The notes under the pieces were generated by a model. The model had not been told where the DNA came from, did not search any database, and saw only the letters and a program-made list of their open reading frames with translations. Made by a program: the position numbers and the translations under genes. 64,000 bases of DNA from Neocallimastix lanati (nom. inval.) (taxonomy: Eukaryota; Neocallimastigomycota; Neocallimastigomycetes; Neocallimastigales; Neocallimastigaceae). Positions within the stretch are counted from its first letter, which is position 1, and every line of letters begins with the position of its first letter. Where the stretch lies: contig JACVTC010000112.1 of NCBI GenBank assembly GCA_016946835.1, positions 343,501 through 407,500 of the forward strand, given 5' to 3'. Positions 14,626-25,924 of this stretch are shown here, piece by piece.

Positions 14626-15450
14626 AGATAATAAATAAAAAAAAATTATAAATAAAAAATAAATTATAAATAAATAATAAATAATAAATAATAAATAATA
14701 AATAATAAATAAATAAACAAATTTATAAATCAATTAATACATAAATAGATAAATAAATAATATAAATAAATTTATGAATAATTTATGCATATACTATTAC
14801 ATTAATTAAATATTTTTGTGAAATAAAACCATTTATGTATAAAGGAAAATATTATTAACATTAATATAGTTAATAAAAAACATAAAAAACAAAAAAAAAA
14901 AAAGAAATTACTAAGAAAAAAATAATTGTTTGTAAAAATATATATATATGAAAATATTAAGAAAATATTAAGGAAAAACAAAAAGAGAGGTAAAATTCAA
15001 ATACATAAAATTCAAAAATAGATCAAACTTTTAATATTTATGAATATTAATATGATGATTTATAAAAAAAAAAAAAAAAAGAAATATTTAATAAAATCAC
15101 GTGTAATTATATTATATAAAATCAATATAAATTCGTAATAAAAAAAAAAAAAGTTTTTTTTTATTTTTTATTTTTTTCTTATTTTCTATTAATTTTTATT
15201 AAATTCTAAAAAAGTTTAAATATTTAGAACGACAAATTTGGTAATCAATATTATTCTCTTTTTTATTTGTAATTTTTTAATTATTTTTTTTTTTATCTTT
15301 TTTCTTTTCTTTTTTATTTTTTTTTAGTATTAAAAGAAAAAAGAAAAGGTATAATTAAATTATTATATTATTTTTATTTTATTTTTTAAATAATAATAAT
15401 AAAAAAATAATAATTTTAATAATAATAATAACAGCTAGCAACACAACAAC
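14210..15450. other. Intergenic AT-rich stretch with AAAT microsatellite
   Basis: No gene is supportable. An (AAAT)n tract occupies about 14577-14622, followed by an AATAAATAAT-type tract to about 14710. The minus-strand frames over it are translated microsatellite. Confidence 0.7.
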
Positions 15451-15660
15451 AATAATATAACAATAGAAAAAGGAAAAACAAATATAAATACAAATACAAA
15501 ATAATAATATAACAATAGAAAAAAGGCAAAACAAATTCAAATATAAAATAATAATATAACAATAGTAAAAAGGAAAAACAAATACAAATACAAAATAATA
15601 ATATAACAATAGAAAAAAGGAAAAACAAAAATAAAAACAAAAATAAATACAAATACAAAA
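15451..15660 (+). repeat. Minisatellite upstream of the HAD gene, 4 copies of 47-52 bp
   Basis: The marker AATAATATAACAATAG recurs at 15451, 15503, 15550 and 15597. Each copy is followed by a purine-rich block of the type AAAAAGGAAAAACAAATACAAATAC. The array ends about 30 bp before the ATG at 15690, so it occupies the promoter or 5' UTR of the phosphatase gene. Whether it affects transcription cannot be told from sequence. Confidence 0.85.
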
Positions 15661-15689
15661 ATAAATATATATATATATAAATAAATAAC

Positions 15690-16517
15690 ATGACAAAGTA
15701 TCGTATTGTAGCATTAGATATGGATGGTACACTGCTAAAGTCAGATAAGACTGTTCATCCAGATACTCTTCGTGATATAGCGGAAGCAACTCAAAAAGGC
15801 ATTCATGTAGTTTATTGCTCTGGACGTGCTCCTGTAGAAATGAAGGATTATATAGAAACTCTTTCCGATATGCGTTATGCTGTCTCTATGAGTGGTGCTC
15901 TAGTTTACGATTTTAAAGAAAAAAAGAAAATATACAGTTGTCCTGTACCAAAAGAAATGTTTAAAGATATTGTAGAAGTAGCTAAAGTGGATGATGCTAT
16001 GGTTCATTTCCTTACAGAAAATGAATCCATTGTTAGAGAAGATCAAATCCATCATATGGTTGATTTTAATATGGGGGTTTATCAATCCATGTTTTTAAAT
16101 ATTGCAAGAACTGTTCCTGATATGATGAAGGAAGCAGAACACTATGACTCTATACCAAAAATAAATATCTATTTTCATTCGAAGGAAGCTAGACAAGCTG
16201 CCTATGAAAAAATAAAACATCTTCCTCTTTCATTTGCTTTCTCAGAACAAACTTCATTAGAAATGACCGCTCATGGGGTAACTAAAGCTGATGGACTTTC
16301 ACAGTTAGCTTCGTCTCTTCATGTTACCATGGATCAAATAATTGGGGTAGGTGACGGAGATAATGATCGTAGTTTTTTAAAAGTTGTTGGACTTTCCGTA
16401 GCTATGGGTAATGCTTCAGAGGAGATTAAAGCTATTTGTGATGAAGTTACCGATGATAATGATCATAATGGAACAGGAAAAGTTATACGAAAATATTGTC
16501 TCGAAAATTTAGAATAA
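15690..16517 (+). CDS. HAD-superfamily hydrolase, Cof subfamily (sugar-phosphatase-like)
   Basis: This 275-aa protein belongs by motif to the HAD Cof/YidA-type phosphatases, Mg-dependent enzymes that usually act on small phosphorylated metabolites such as sugar phosphates or flavin precursors. All four HAD motifs are visible: DMDGT (nucleophile Asp10, acid/base Asp12), SGR at 44-46, the motif III Lys199, and GDGDND at 221-226. The cap between motifs II and III has the size of a Cof-type cap, and the length is typical of the bacterial family. There is no signal peptide, membrane segment or intron. The ATG is the first in frame and lies just after an AT-rich leader. One line I counted is about 45% GC, far above the flanks. 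The bacterial character and lack of introns suggest horizontal acquisition. The exact substrate is unknown. Confidence 0.93.
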   Translation: MTKYRIVALDMDGTLLKSDKTVHPDTLRDIAEATQKGIHVVYCSGRAPVEMKDYIETLSDMRYAVSMSGALVYDFKEKKKIYSCPVPKEMFKDIVEVAKVDDAMVHFLTENESIVREDQIHHMVDFNMGVYQSMFLNIARTVPDMMKEAEHYDSIPKINIYFHSKEARQAAYEKIKHLPLSFAFSEQTSLEMTAHGVTKADGLSQLASSLHVTMDQIIGVGDGDNDRSFLKVVGLSVAMGNASEEIKAICDEVTDDNDHNGTGKVIRKYCLENLE

Positions 16518-17048
16518 TAATAATAATAGTAATAATTAATAATTAATAATTAATAACTAATAATATATAATAAAAAAATTTTATTTATTTATTTATTTAT
16601 TTATGTAACTTTTTTTTTTTTTTTTTATTTTATCGGTTTATATATATTTTTATTCATAAATTATCAAAATAAATAAATAAATAAATATATAACTAATAAA
16701 AAAAAAAAAAAAAAAAAAAAAAGAATATTAAGATAATAACAAAAAACAAAAACAAAATAAAAAAAGGAAAAACTACAAAAGAATCAGTAAAAAGTAATAA
16801 TAATAATATCAAAGTAGTACTTTACAACTATCATATCCACAATAAAAAAAAGAAAAAATTAAAAAATAAATAGAAAAAAAGTAATAATAATAATGATAAT
16901 AATAATAATAATATCAAAATAGAACTTAACAACTTATCATATCAACAATAAAAAAAAAAAAAAAAAAAAAAAAAGAAAAAAAAATTATTTATATATATTA
17001 ATTTTCATTACCATTAAAAGTTACTATAAACAAAATATTCAAATATCA

Positions 17049-17096
<48 letters not shown>

Positions 17097-17280
17097 CTAA
17101 TGATAAGTCAAGTTTATCTTGAATACTAGTTATTGTTATGTTGCTATTGCTATTATTATTCATTATTATATTTTCTATATATATCTATACCTTATTATAT
17201 AAAAATTATTTATATAATTGCTTATATATATATGTATATTTTATTATGTTTTTTCATTTTAATATTACTGTATTGTATTT

Positions 17281-17312
<32 letters not shown>

Positions 17313-17353
17313 TCAACCATTTAAGGATTTATATGTTTATTTTGCTTTTTTTA

Positions 17354-17400
<47 letters not shown>

Positions 17401-17863
17401 TTAATTTATTTAATTATTTATAGGTAATAATTTATTAATTAATATTATGATTATTATAATATTATATCGTTTTTAATTTTAATTTTTTTTTTTTATCGTT
17501 TTATTTATATTATATTAATTTATATATATATATATTATTTTTATTTTTTTTTATTTTTTTATATTATTTTATTATTTTTTATTATTTTTATTATTTTATT
17601 TTTATATTTTATTTTTATATTTTATTTTTATATTTATTAAATGATTGTAATAGATAAAATTTTTAAATTTATTGTATATATGCAAAATATGTAAGGTATA
17701 TTTTTAATATTTATAAAATATATATATATATATAGTATATACTGTTTATGATGATTTGTAAATTGAGATTTTGATATTGTTATTGTATCTTAATTTATGC
17801 ATTTATGTATTTATATATTTATTTATTATTATTATTATTATTTATTTATTTATTTTTTTTTTT
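16518..17863. other. Intergenic stretch with long homopolymers
   Basis: No gene is seen. It contains an A-run at about 16698-16722, a run of 46 T at 17051-17096, and imperfect ATTTT repeats near 17550-17640. The plus-strand frame 17138-17404 is translated low-complexity AT sequence and was not accepted. Confidence 0.75.
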
Positions 17864-19499
17864 TTATATTGAAATTGAATTATCTTTATCTTCGTTATCT
17901 TCATCATAAATTTGAATACCTATATCATTTACTGAATATCCTTCGGTGGTATAATGGTAAGAAAGCACTTTAGAGAAAATCGAATTTCTACGATATGAAC
18001 GAAATTCATCATTATTATAATCCGTACTACTTTTATTTTGATCATCTAATGTATTCATGGAACTGACATTACCTTCTATTTTAGTATTGGTATTGTATGG
18101 TGCGGATTTTTCTCTTGAGTTGTCACTTTCATCCACAAAATTCTTATTAATTTTTTTAATGAATACTAATTTTAAATTTTTCTTCTTCAAAAAGGCTGAA
18201 AATAGCTTATATCCGTAGAGAAAAGAATAGTTGGAGATGGTCATAATGAAGAGAATAGATCCTCGTACCACATAATAGGAAAGATAGTTGTTGATGGTGA
18301 TACTCTCTAAAAATAAATAAATGGCGGATGAGAGAATATCAATATACAGTGCAGATATAAGAAATCGAATGTCATAGAAGGTTGCATGAAGGTTCCATTC
18401 TATAAATGAGAGACTTAGAATGATGATCGTTATTATTAATATATAGAAAACTTGTACCCAGAGAATCACTTGCCCAAAGAAGCTTCTTATGATGCATTTA
18501 TTAAAATTTTGACCATCCTTCACGTTGATGGTTTTAATCTTGAAAGGAGATATGAGTAATACTATACTGTTTAAGAGGAAGTCTATTAAAATAAAAATCA
18601 GAAAAAATTGATATCTATGTCTGTAGACCCATTTGGGAAAGTAAATTTCTTCAGGGAAATTAATGATTAATCGATAGAGAAGCGGTACCAGTATAAAAGT
18701 GTAACCAAAGGAAAAAAAAATTGGTTTCAATTCGCATAGTTCTTCCTTTAATTGTCCCATTCCTGATATACCTATAGATAAAATTAAAATTTCGCCGAGA
18801 ATGGTTATTATCCAAAAATCGGTGGGTAAAAATTCAAAGAATGGGGTATAATCTTCTTTGAAAAGAAATAGGAGGGATACGATCATGAGAGCAGAAGTCG
18901 TACAGTATACGATAAAGGCCACCAATCCAATATACGAATCCTCTGTACTGAGGGAAATATAATATATTTTTGTGATGTCCTCTATTTCCTTTAAGACCAT
19001 TTCTGCTGATTCATTACCATAAATGAATTTATTATAGATTGATTTGACTTTTTCGTTATATTCGTCAATATTGAAAGTGATATTCGTTTGTTTACTGAGG
19101 ATTTGCAAACTATTATAGAGTTCACAATCTATTTTTTCACAAACCTCTCTATCCTTATATAACTGGTTCATCCCCGTGCTTAACATGTTATTTTCAACAT
19201 AGTGTTTTTGGATTTCTCTAGAGAAAATAAAATTTATGAAAACAATGGAAGCATTTATATTTTCCTCCGAAATAAATTTATTAATTCCCATGTTATAACC
19301 ACTCACAGTAGCTCCTGAAATACCTTCCATGTGTCCTGGTAATATTGCCATTTTATAAGGAATCATATCTTTAATGGGTGAATGAAAATTCCAATATTTA
19401 ATAAATAGGGCTGAAGTAATATCAAATAATTTAAGAACAGAAAATTTATCACTTGATCGGAATATATCATCTTTTATTATTATTATTATTATTATTATA

Positions 19500-19537
<38 letters not shown>

Positions 19538-19546
19538 ATATTATTA

Positions 19547-19585
<39 letters not shown>

Positions 19586-19586
19586 A

Positions 19587-19636
<50 letters not shown>

Positions 19637-20234
19637 ATATTATTATTTTTTATAGTTTTCATTTTTTTTTCTTTATAATAATAATAAAATAATATAAAAT
19701 GTATTAATTTACCTGATGCAATTTCATTTTTAATCTTTTTTATCATATTTAGTGCATCAATAGCTTCTTGACTTCTTATTTTAGGTAACGGTGAATCTAC
19801 CGTTTTTCTAAAAGAATAGATCATTTCATTTATTGAAAATATTCCACTCTCTTCATCTGAATATATATTAATCATTATTTTAAGGTTTAAAAATTAATTA
19901 TGAATATTTGAATATATATATATATATTCAAATATATATATATAAAATAAAAAAAAAAAATTTTTTTTTATCAATCATTACAAATTATTATATTTTATTT
20001 ATTTATTATAGATATTAAAAAAAATTTTTTTTTTTAAATATTGATTTATTATCATTATTGATTTATTATTATTATTATTCCTCTGTCTCATTTATATATC
20101 GATTTACTATTTCTAAAGCTATTTCTCGTTTATGTATTTCGAACTTTATTTTTTGTATTCAATGGTTTTATTTTTATTTTTATTTTTATTTTTATTTTTA
20201 TTTTTTATTTTTATTTTTATTATTTTTATTTTTA

Positions 20235-20265
<31 letters not shown>

Positions 20266-21801
20266 TTTATTTTTATTTTATTTTATTTTTTATTTTTATT
20301 TTTTTTATTTTTTATTTTTTATTTTTATTTTTATTATTTTTATTTTTATTTTTATTTTTTATTTTTTTTTTTTTTATTGTTTTTTATTTTTATTTTTATT
20401 TTTATTTACTAACCATTAAATAATCCATTATATGCTAATAATTGAGTATTATTTAATTTTTTTTCTTCACGTAATATATATTTGCTTGTTTCTATTAGTT
20501 CATCCCATGTTTTAGGTATCCTTTTCTTATGTTTTTTTAAATACATTTCATTGGCATATAATACACTATAATTTAGTTTTGTAGGCTATTATATTATAAT
20601 TAAAAACAAATAAAATTATAAATAAATATAAATTTAAACAAAAATATAAATAAAATATAAATATATAAATATAAATGTGAATTATAAATATAAATATAAA
20701 ATATAAATATAAATATAAAATATAAATATAAATATAACATATAAATATAAATATAAAATATAAATATAAATATAAAATATAAATATAAATATAGATATAG
20801 ATATAGATATAGATATAAATATAAATAATAAATATAAAATATAAAATATAAAATATAAAAAAATAAAATATAAAATATAAAATATAAATATAAATATAAA
20901 TATGTATTCATAAACATATTTCGAAATTTTAATTATATTAAGAAGAATATTCAATCATTATATATATCATCAATATCATTTATAATATTGGTAATGTTTG
21001 AAAAAAAAAAATAAAAATAAAAAATAAAAAAAAATATAAATTTATTATTAATAAACTAATTGATAATAATATTAATATTAATTAAACAAAATTTTTTTGT
21101 TTTTTTTTTAAAAAAAAAAAAAAAAAAAAAAGGAATAATTACTAAACCAACTAATTTATTTTTATAAGAACAAGTTTGTTGAAGTATTTGTGTATTAAAT
21201 GAATCAAAAAAATCCATTGAAAAATAAGGTTTTAAATCCACAAGATAAGTTCCAAATTTGTAAGTGTAAGCATTATCATAAAAAAAAATATCATATTTTT
21301 TGGATTTTTTTATAAGAAGGGATTCTATTAATGATCCGAAACTTTCTATGGAATAAGTTGTATTCATTCTTGTTAAAAGTGTTAAATTTACTGTAATATT
21401 CATACTATTTTGAATGGAGTATTTGTTAAAGGCATTAATGAGAGGTGTATAGATATCATTGTTTTGCGATGAAGCAATTGCTGTTAAAACTATGGCCTTC
21501 CCAATAACTATTTAAAAACATTTTTAATATATATTATATAGAAGGATAACATTTAAAAAAAAAAAAAAAAATTTACATTTATAAATATTTATAAATATAT
21601 ATAATTATATATATATAAAAATGATAAAAATAATAATTTTAGAAAATATTATGATTAATTATAGTATATATATATATATATATATTTTAAAAAATAATAT
21701 GTAAAATATGCATAAATAAATATTAATATTTTGAAATAGTTACATATATACGTTGATAGAAACAACTGAAGTTGTATAAATATATGTTTCATTTTCTTCA
21801 T
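17864..21801 (-). CDS. Class C-type GPCR with N-terminal solute-binding-protein domain
   Basis: Five exons, read on the minus strand: 21801-21744, 21507-21143, 20585-20414, 19856-19713 and 19470-17864. All four introns are GT-AG (donors GTAACT, GTAATT, GTTAGT, GTAAAT). The phases agree at every junction. The exons sum to 2,346 nt, exactly 782 codons, giving 781 aa. Residues 1 to about 26 look like a signal peptide. Residues about 27-425 resemble a family 1 extracellular solute (sugar)-binding protein: TWDEL, YSFRKTVDSP, then ALFIKYWNF and AILPGHMEGISGA. Seven hydrophobic segments follow at about 426-450, 465-483, 494-518, 532-555, 577-602, 614-635 and 644-671. The polar tail (672-781) is Ser/Asn/Asp-rich. 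This fits a plasma-membrane receptor with the ligand domain outside and G-protein coupling inside. Ligand and partner are unknown. Exon 1 is the least certain exon. Confidence 0.85.
19471..19712 (-). repeat. Intron 4 of the receptor gene, made of (ATT)n
   Basis: This 242-bp intron lies between GTAAAT and AAAG (minus strand) and is almost entirely ATT/ATA trinucleotide repeat. It joins GCATCAG to ATGAT so that the reading frame continues through a Ser-Asp-Asp junction. Splicing here therefore relies on little more than the terminal dinucleotides and AT-rich content. Confidence 0.85.
20165..20405. repeat. (TTTTTA)n hexanucleotide tract inside intron 3
   Basis: A long, slightly interrupted TTTTTA array lies in the 557-bp intron 19857-20413. 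The plus-strand Phe/Leu/Tyr frames over it (20058-20423) are translated repeat and are rejected as genes. Confidence 0.85.
20640..20900. repeat. (AAATAT)n-type array inside intron 2
   Basis: ATAAATATAAATATAAA-type hexanucleotide repeats fill much of the 557-bp intron 20586-21142. A short GATATA-rich patch lies in the middle. Frames across it encode only Tyr/Leu/Ile/Phe. Confidence 0.8.
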
Positions 21802-22099
21802 ATGGAATTATTTGATTTCGTTTTGTGAATAGTTAATAATTTTATTATTTGTTATATTAAATAAATATACATATATATTTATTTCTCAACTTAATATAGT
21901 TTGCTTTATTTCTTTATTATATTATTATTTTTATTATGATTATTATTATTGATTTATTCTATTTTTTTTTTTTTTATTTAAATATTCAATTATTTAATAT
22001 ATATATATTGCTATGTTACTATGCTATATTAACAATATATAATATATATAATATATAGGTCTATATATGTATATAAAATTTTTTATTTTTTTTTTTCGG

Positions 22100-22135
<36 letters not shown>

Positions 22136-22279
22136 TTTATCAATATTTATGTATATTGTATGATAATATATGCATATATATACATTATTTTTATGTATTT
22201 TATTAATTATTTTATTTTATTATTTAGTGTTCTTTTTTTCATTTCATATAATAGTTTTATGGTATATTTTATTTTATTT

Positions 22280-22316
<37 letters not shown>

Positions 22317-22870
22317 ATTATATTTTCTTTTGATTTTAGTTCTTTTAATACAATTCTTTGTTTTTATAATAATAATAATTATAATATTTCTATTTCTGTT
22401 ATGAATATATTTTATGACATTTTCAATTTTATTATAAATAGTTCTATAATAAATAAAACAAAATAATTTATTATTTTTATTAATAATGAATTCTCTTTAA
22501 AATAATATTTTTATATATTATTGTAATATATTTATAAATGATCTTTAATCCATTTATTTAATTTTATATAAATGAATAAATGAATATAGGCTAATAATGG
22601 ATAAATAAATAGATGTAAAAATAAAAAAAAAAAGAAATAAAAAATAATGTTATGAAAAAATATGAATAAAAAAAGGTTTACAAAAAAAGTTTACATATAT
22701 ATATAAAATAATATAAAATTTAAAAAATTTTAATTATATATATATATTTTTGAGGAAATAGGGAAAAATTTTTTTATTTATTATTTATTTTATTATGTTT
22801 GTTTAGATTTATTTTATTTTATTTTATTTTATATCATTTTATTTTAATTTATTAATTTATTATTTTTCTT

Positions 22871-22903
<33 letters not shown>

Positions 22904-23233
22904 AAATATATATATATAAATGAATGAATACTATAATTGTTCTTGATTTAACGAAATGCGTTTCTATTTATAATAAATTTTAATAACTTTTTATTTTAAA
23001 GGTATGATATATCAAAATTTTAAATGATATATAAAATCAATTGATTTTGATTAATAATTAATGGGATAACTGTCCACATTTTTAATAATTTTAATTAATA
23101 TAATTTAGTTTTTTTTTAAAATTTAAGATCAATTATATTTTTAAAAGTTAAACTTTAATTTATAATAATAATAATAAATAATAATAATAATAATAATAAT
23201 TTATAATAATAATAAAAAATAATAATAATAATT

Positions 23234-23291
<58 letters not shown>

Positions 23292-23305
23292 TTAATAGTA
23301 GTAGT

Positions 23306-23343
<38 letters not shown>

Positions 23344-23409
23344 ATAAGAATTTTTGTTATTAATATAAATAAAATTTTTGATTTGTTTAAAAAAATAATT
23401 AATACCTTA

Positions 23410-23700
23410 ATTTAATAATAATAATCAATAATCAATAATAAATAATCAATAATCAATAATAAATAATATAATAATAAATAATAAATAATAAATAATAAAT
23501 AATAAAAGTAATAAATAATAAATAATAAATAATCAATAATAAATAATAAATAATATAATAATAAATAATAAATAATAAATAATAAATAATATAATAATAA
23601 ATAATAAATAATAAATAATAAATAATAAATAATAAATAATAAATAATAAATAATAATAAAATAAATAATAATAAATAATAAATAATAAATAATAATAAAT
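23410..23700. repeat. AATAATA heptamer-type satellite
   Basis: AATAATA/AATAAT units run almost without interruption for close to 300 bp, with occasional AATCAATAAT variants at the left. It looks like an expanded microsatellite. Confidence 0.8.
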
Positions 23701-23765
23701 AGTATGATAACTTTAATTTTATTTTATTTTTTTATTATAAAAATTTTATATATTATATTTTTATA

Positions 23766-23802
<37 letters not shown>

Positions 23803-23999
23803 TTTGTTTGTTTCCTTTTACATCCTTATTTATTTTAATTTTATTATAGAATTCTTAAATTTTTGATAAAAATGTAAATTACAATTTTTTTTTTTTTTAT
23901 AGTATCTATACTATTTTAATTTAAAAATGTTATTATATTATAACGTATTAGTGGAATATAAATAGATTATTATTATTATTTAAATTTTACAGAATGGAA

Positions 24000-24350
24000 T
24001 ATTATTATTATCGTTAACCGTTAACCTAGAAGGACCTTAATTTTTTTACTTTCAGATCAAAGATAAGCATTGATTTTTTTAAAAATTTTTTTTTTTAAAT
24101 ATTTAATAATTATGTCTTATCATATTTAGAGATTAAGAATAGTCTTATAGAATTCTTTTCTTTTTGAAATCTCAGTTTTATCGATCAACTCTGAAGAAAA
24201 GAAAGAGAAAGCATTTCATTAATAATATTTTTCAATCACCTATAAGAGAGTCTACTTGCCCCATTTTATATTTTATGAAGTTTGTAAAATCCCGCATTAA
24301 TGTTATGATTTTGGACCAACCGTTATTTATTTTATATATAAAATAAATTA
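24000..24350. other. Less AT-biased patch, possible decayed gene
   Basis: Sequence complexity rises here relative to both flanks. A 60-codon plus-strand frame at 24164-24346 has a mixed composition (KSQFYRSTLKKRKRKHF, SPIRESTCPILYFMKF). I recognise no domain. On the minus strand a short stretch (MRDFTNFIKYKMGQVDSLIG) ends before a GTGATT that could be a splice donor. Neither is strong. It may be an exon of an unseen gene, a relic, or chance. Confidence 0.2.
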
Positions 24351-24946
24351 AATATATTCATAAAAAATTTCTCTCTAAAAAATAAAAATAAAAATGAAAA
24401 TAAAAATGAAAATAAAAATTTTATGTGACTATTTTTCAATCTCTGAGAAAATAATAATAATAATAATAATAATAATTATAGTGTTTCATAAAATATATAT
24501 ATATATATTTATAAAGTATTTCCTGGTGTACATTTTATTTTACAAGAAAAAAGTGACATAGTTAAGAAAAATGAAATAATAAAATAAATTTCTTCTTCTT
24601 CTTCTAATTTTTTTTTTTAACTTAAAGAGTTAAATCCTTCCTTGATATTTAGTTTTTAATTCCTGTGTATGCTATTGATGATGACTCTATCTTGTAATAT
24701 AAAATCATTCTTTTAAACAATAACTGCATTTTGTTATTTAGTAAAAAAAAAAATTATTCTCAATTAAGAAAGGTGAATTTTTTATTAAAAAAAATCAATC
24801 ATTATTATAATTATATTTATTTAGATTAACACTTTTAAATTTTTATTAAAACGAATTACTGAAAATTAACGTAGTCATTACTATAATTTTTTTATTTTTT
24901 CCAAAAAAAAAAAAAAATATCAAAATATCTTTTATTTATTATAGCT

Positions 24947-24981
<35 letters not shown>

Positions 24982-25513
24982 TTATTGTTATTAGTTAAAA
25001 TAAAGTTTTAAATTTATAATAATTTTTATTAATATTAATTTAAATGAGAGTTATTTATTCTATAATAAATGAAAAGTTTAGGCAACAAATATACAAATTT
25101 ATATATACATAAAAGAAATTAACCTTAATAATATGTATTAATTTTTATTTTTTAATTTATATTAATTTATATTTCTTTCATTAGTTTTTTAAATTATTGT
25201 TTCATTGTCATAAGACATACTATAGTGTTAATTAAATGATGGCAAATATTCCAAAGCAAAAAAAAATTACATCAAAAAAAAAAAAAAAAAATACTGTAAA
25301 TAAATTTTCATAAATAATAATATATATTATAATATATTTAAATAAAAAAAAAGAAAAAAAAATTATTAAATAAATAATAAAGTAAATAATAAAGTAATAA
25401 AATAAATAAATAAATAAATAATAAGTAATAAAATAAATAATAAAGTAAATAATAAAGTAATAAAATAAATAAATAAATAAATAATAAGTTAGAAAATAAA
25501 TAATAAAGTAATA

Positions 25514-25544
<31 letters not shown>

Positions 25545-25571
25545 AAGTAATAAAATAAATAATAAGTAATA

Positions 25572-25602
<31 letters not shown>

Positions 25603-25883
25603 AAGTAATAAAATAAATAAAGTAATAAAATAAATAATTAAATAATAAATAAATAAATAATAAATAAATAATTCCATTAATAGTTGGTTGAGTAATAGTA
25701 ATTATAAATAAATAATTCTTAATTCCAATTGGGCAATTAAGTATAATCTTAATTAATATATAAGGAATAATAAATTACTTAAAAATCATCCATTGATTTA
25801 TTTAATTTAAATTTTTATTTTTTAAAATTATATCAAAATTAATAAATGGATCATCCAATGCTATTAATATAAAAATAATTAAA

Positions 25884-25924
<41 letters not shown>

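Noticed and set aside
20058-20423. Overlapping plus-strand ORFs rich in Phe/Leu/Tyr
   Set aside because: They are translations of a TTTTTA array lying inside an intron of the minus-strand receptor gene.
19857-21142. Introns 2 and 3 of the receptor both 557 bp long
   Set aside because: Their sequences are unrelated (AAATAT versus TTTTTA arrays), so the equal length is most likely coincidence.
22067-22466. Plus-strand ORFs of 81 and 98 codons
   Set aside because: Dominated by translated T-runs, with no credible protein segment.
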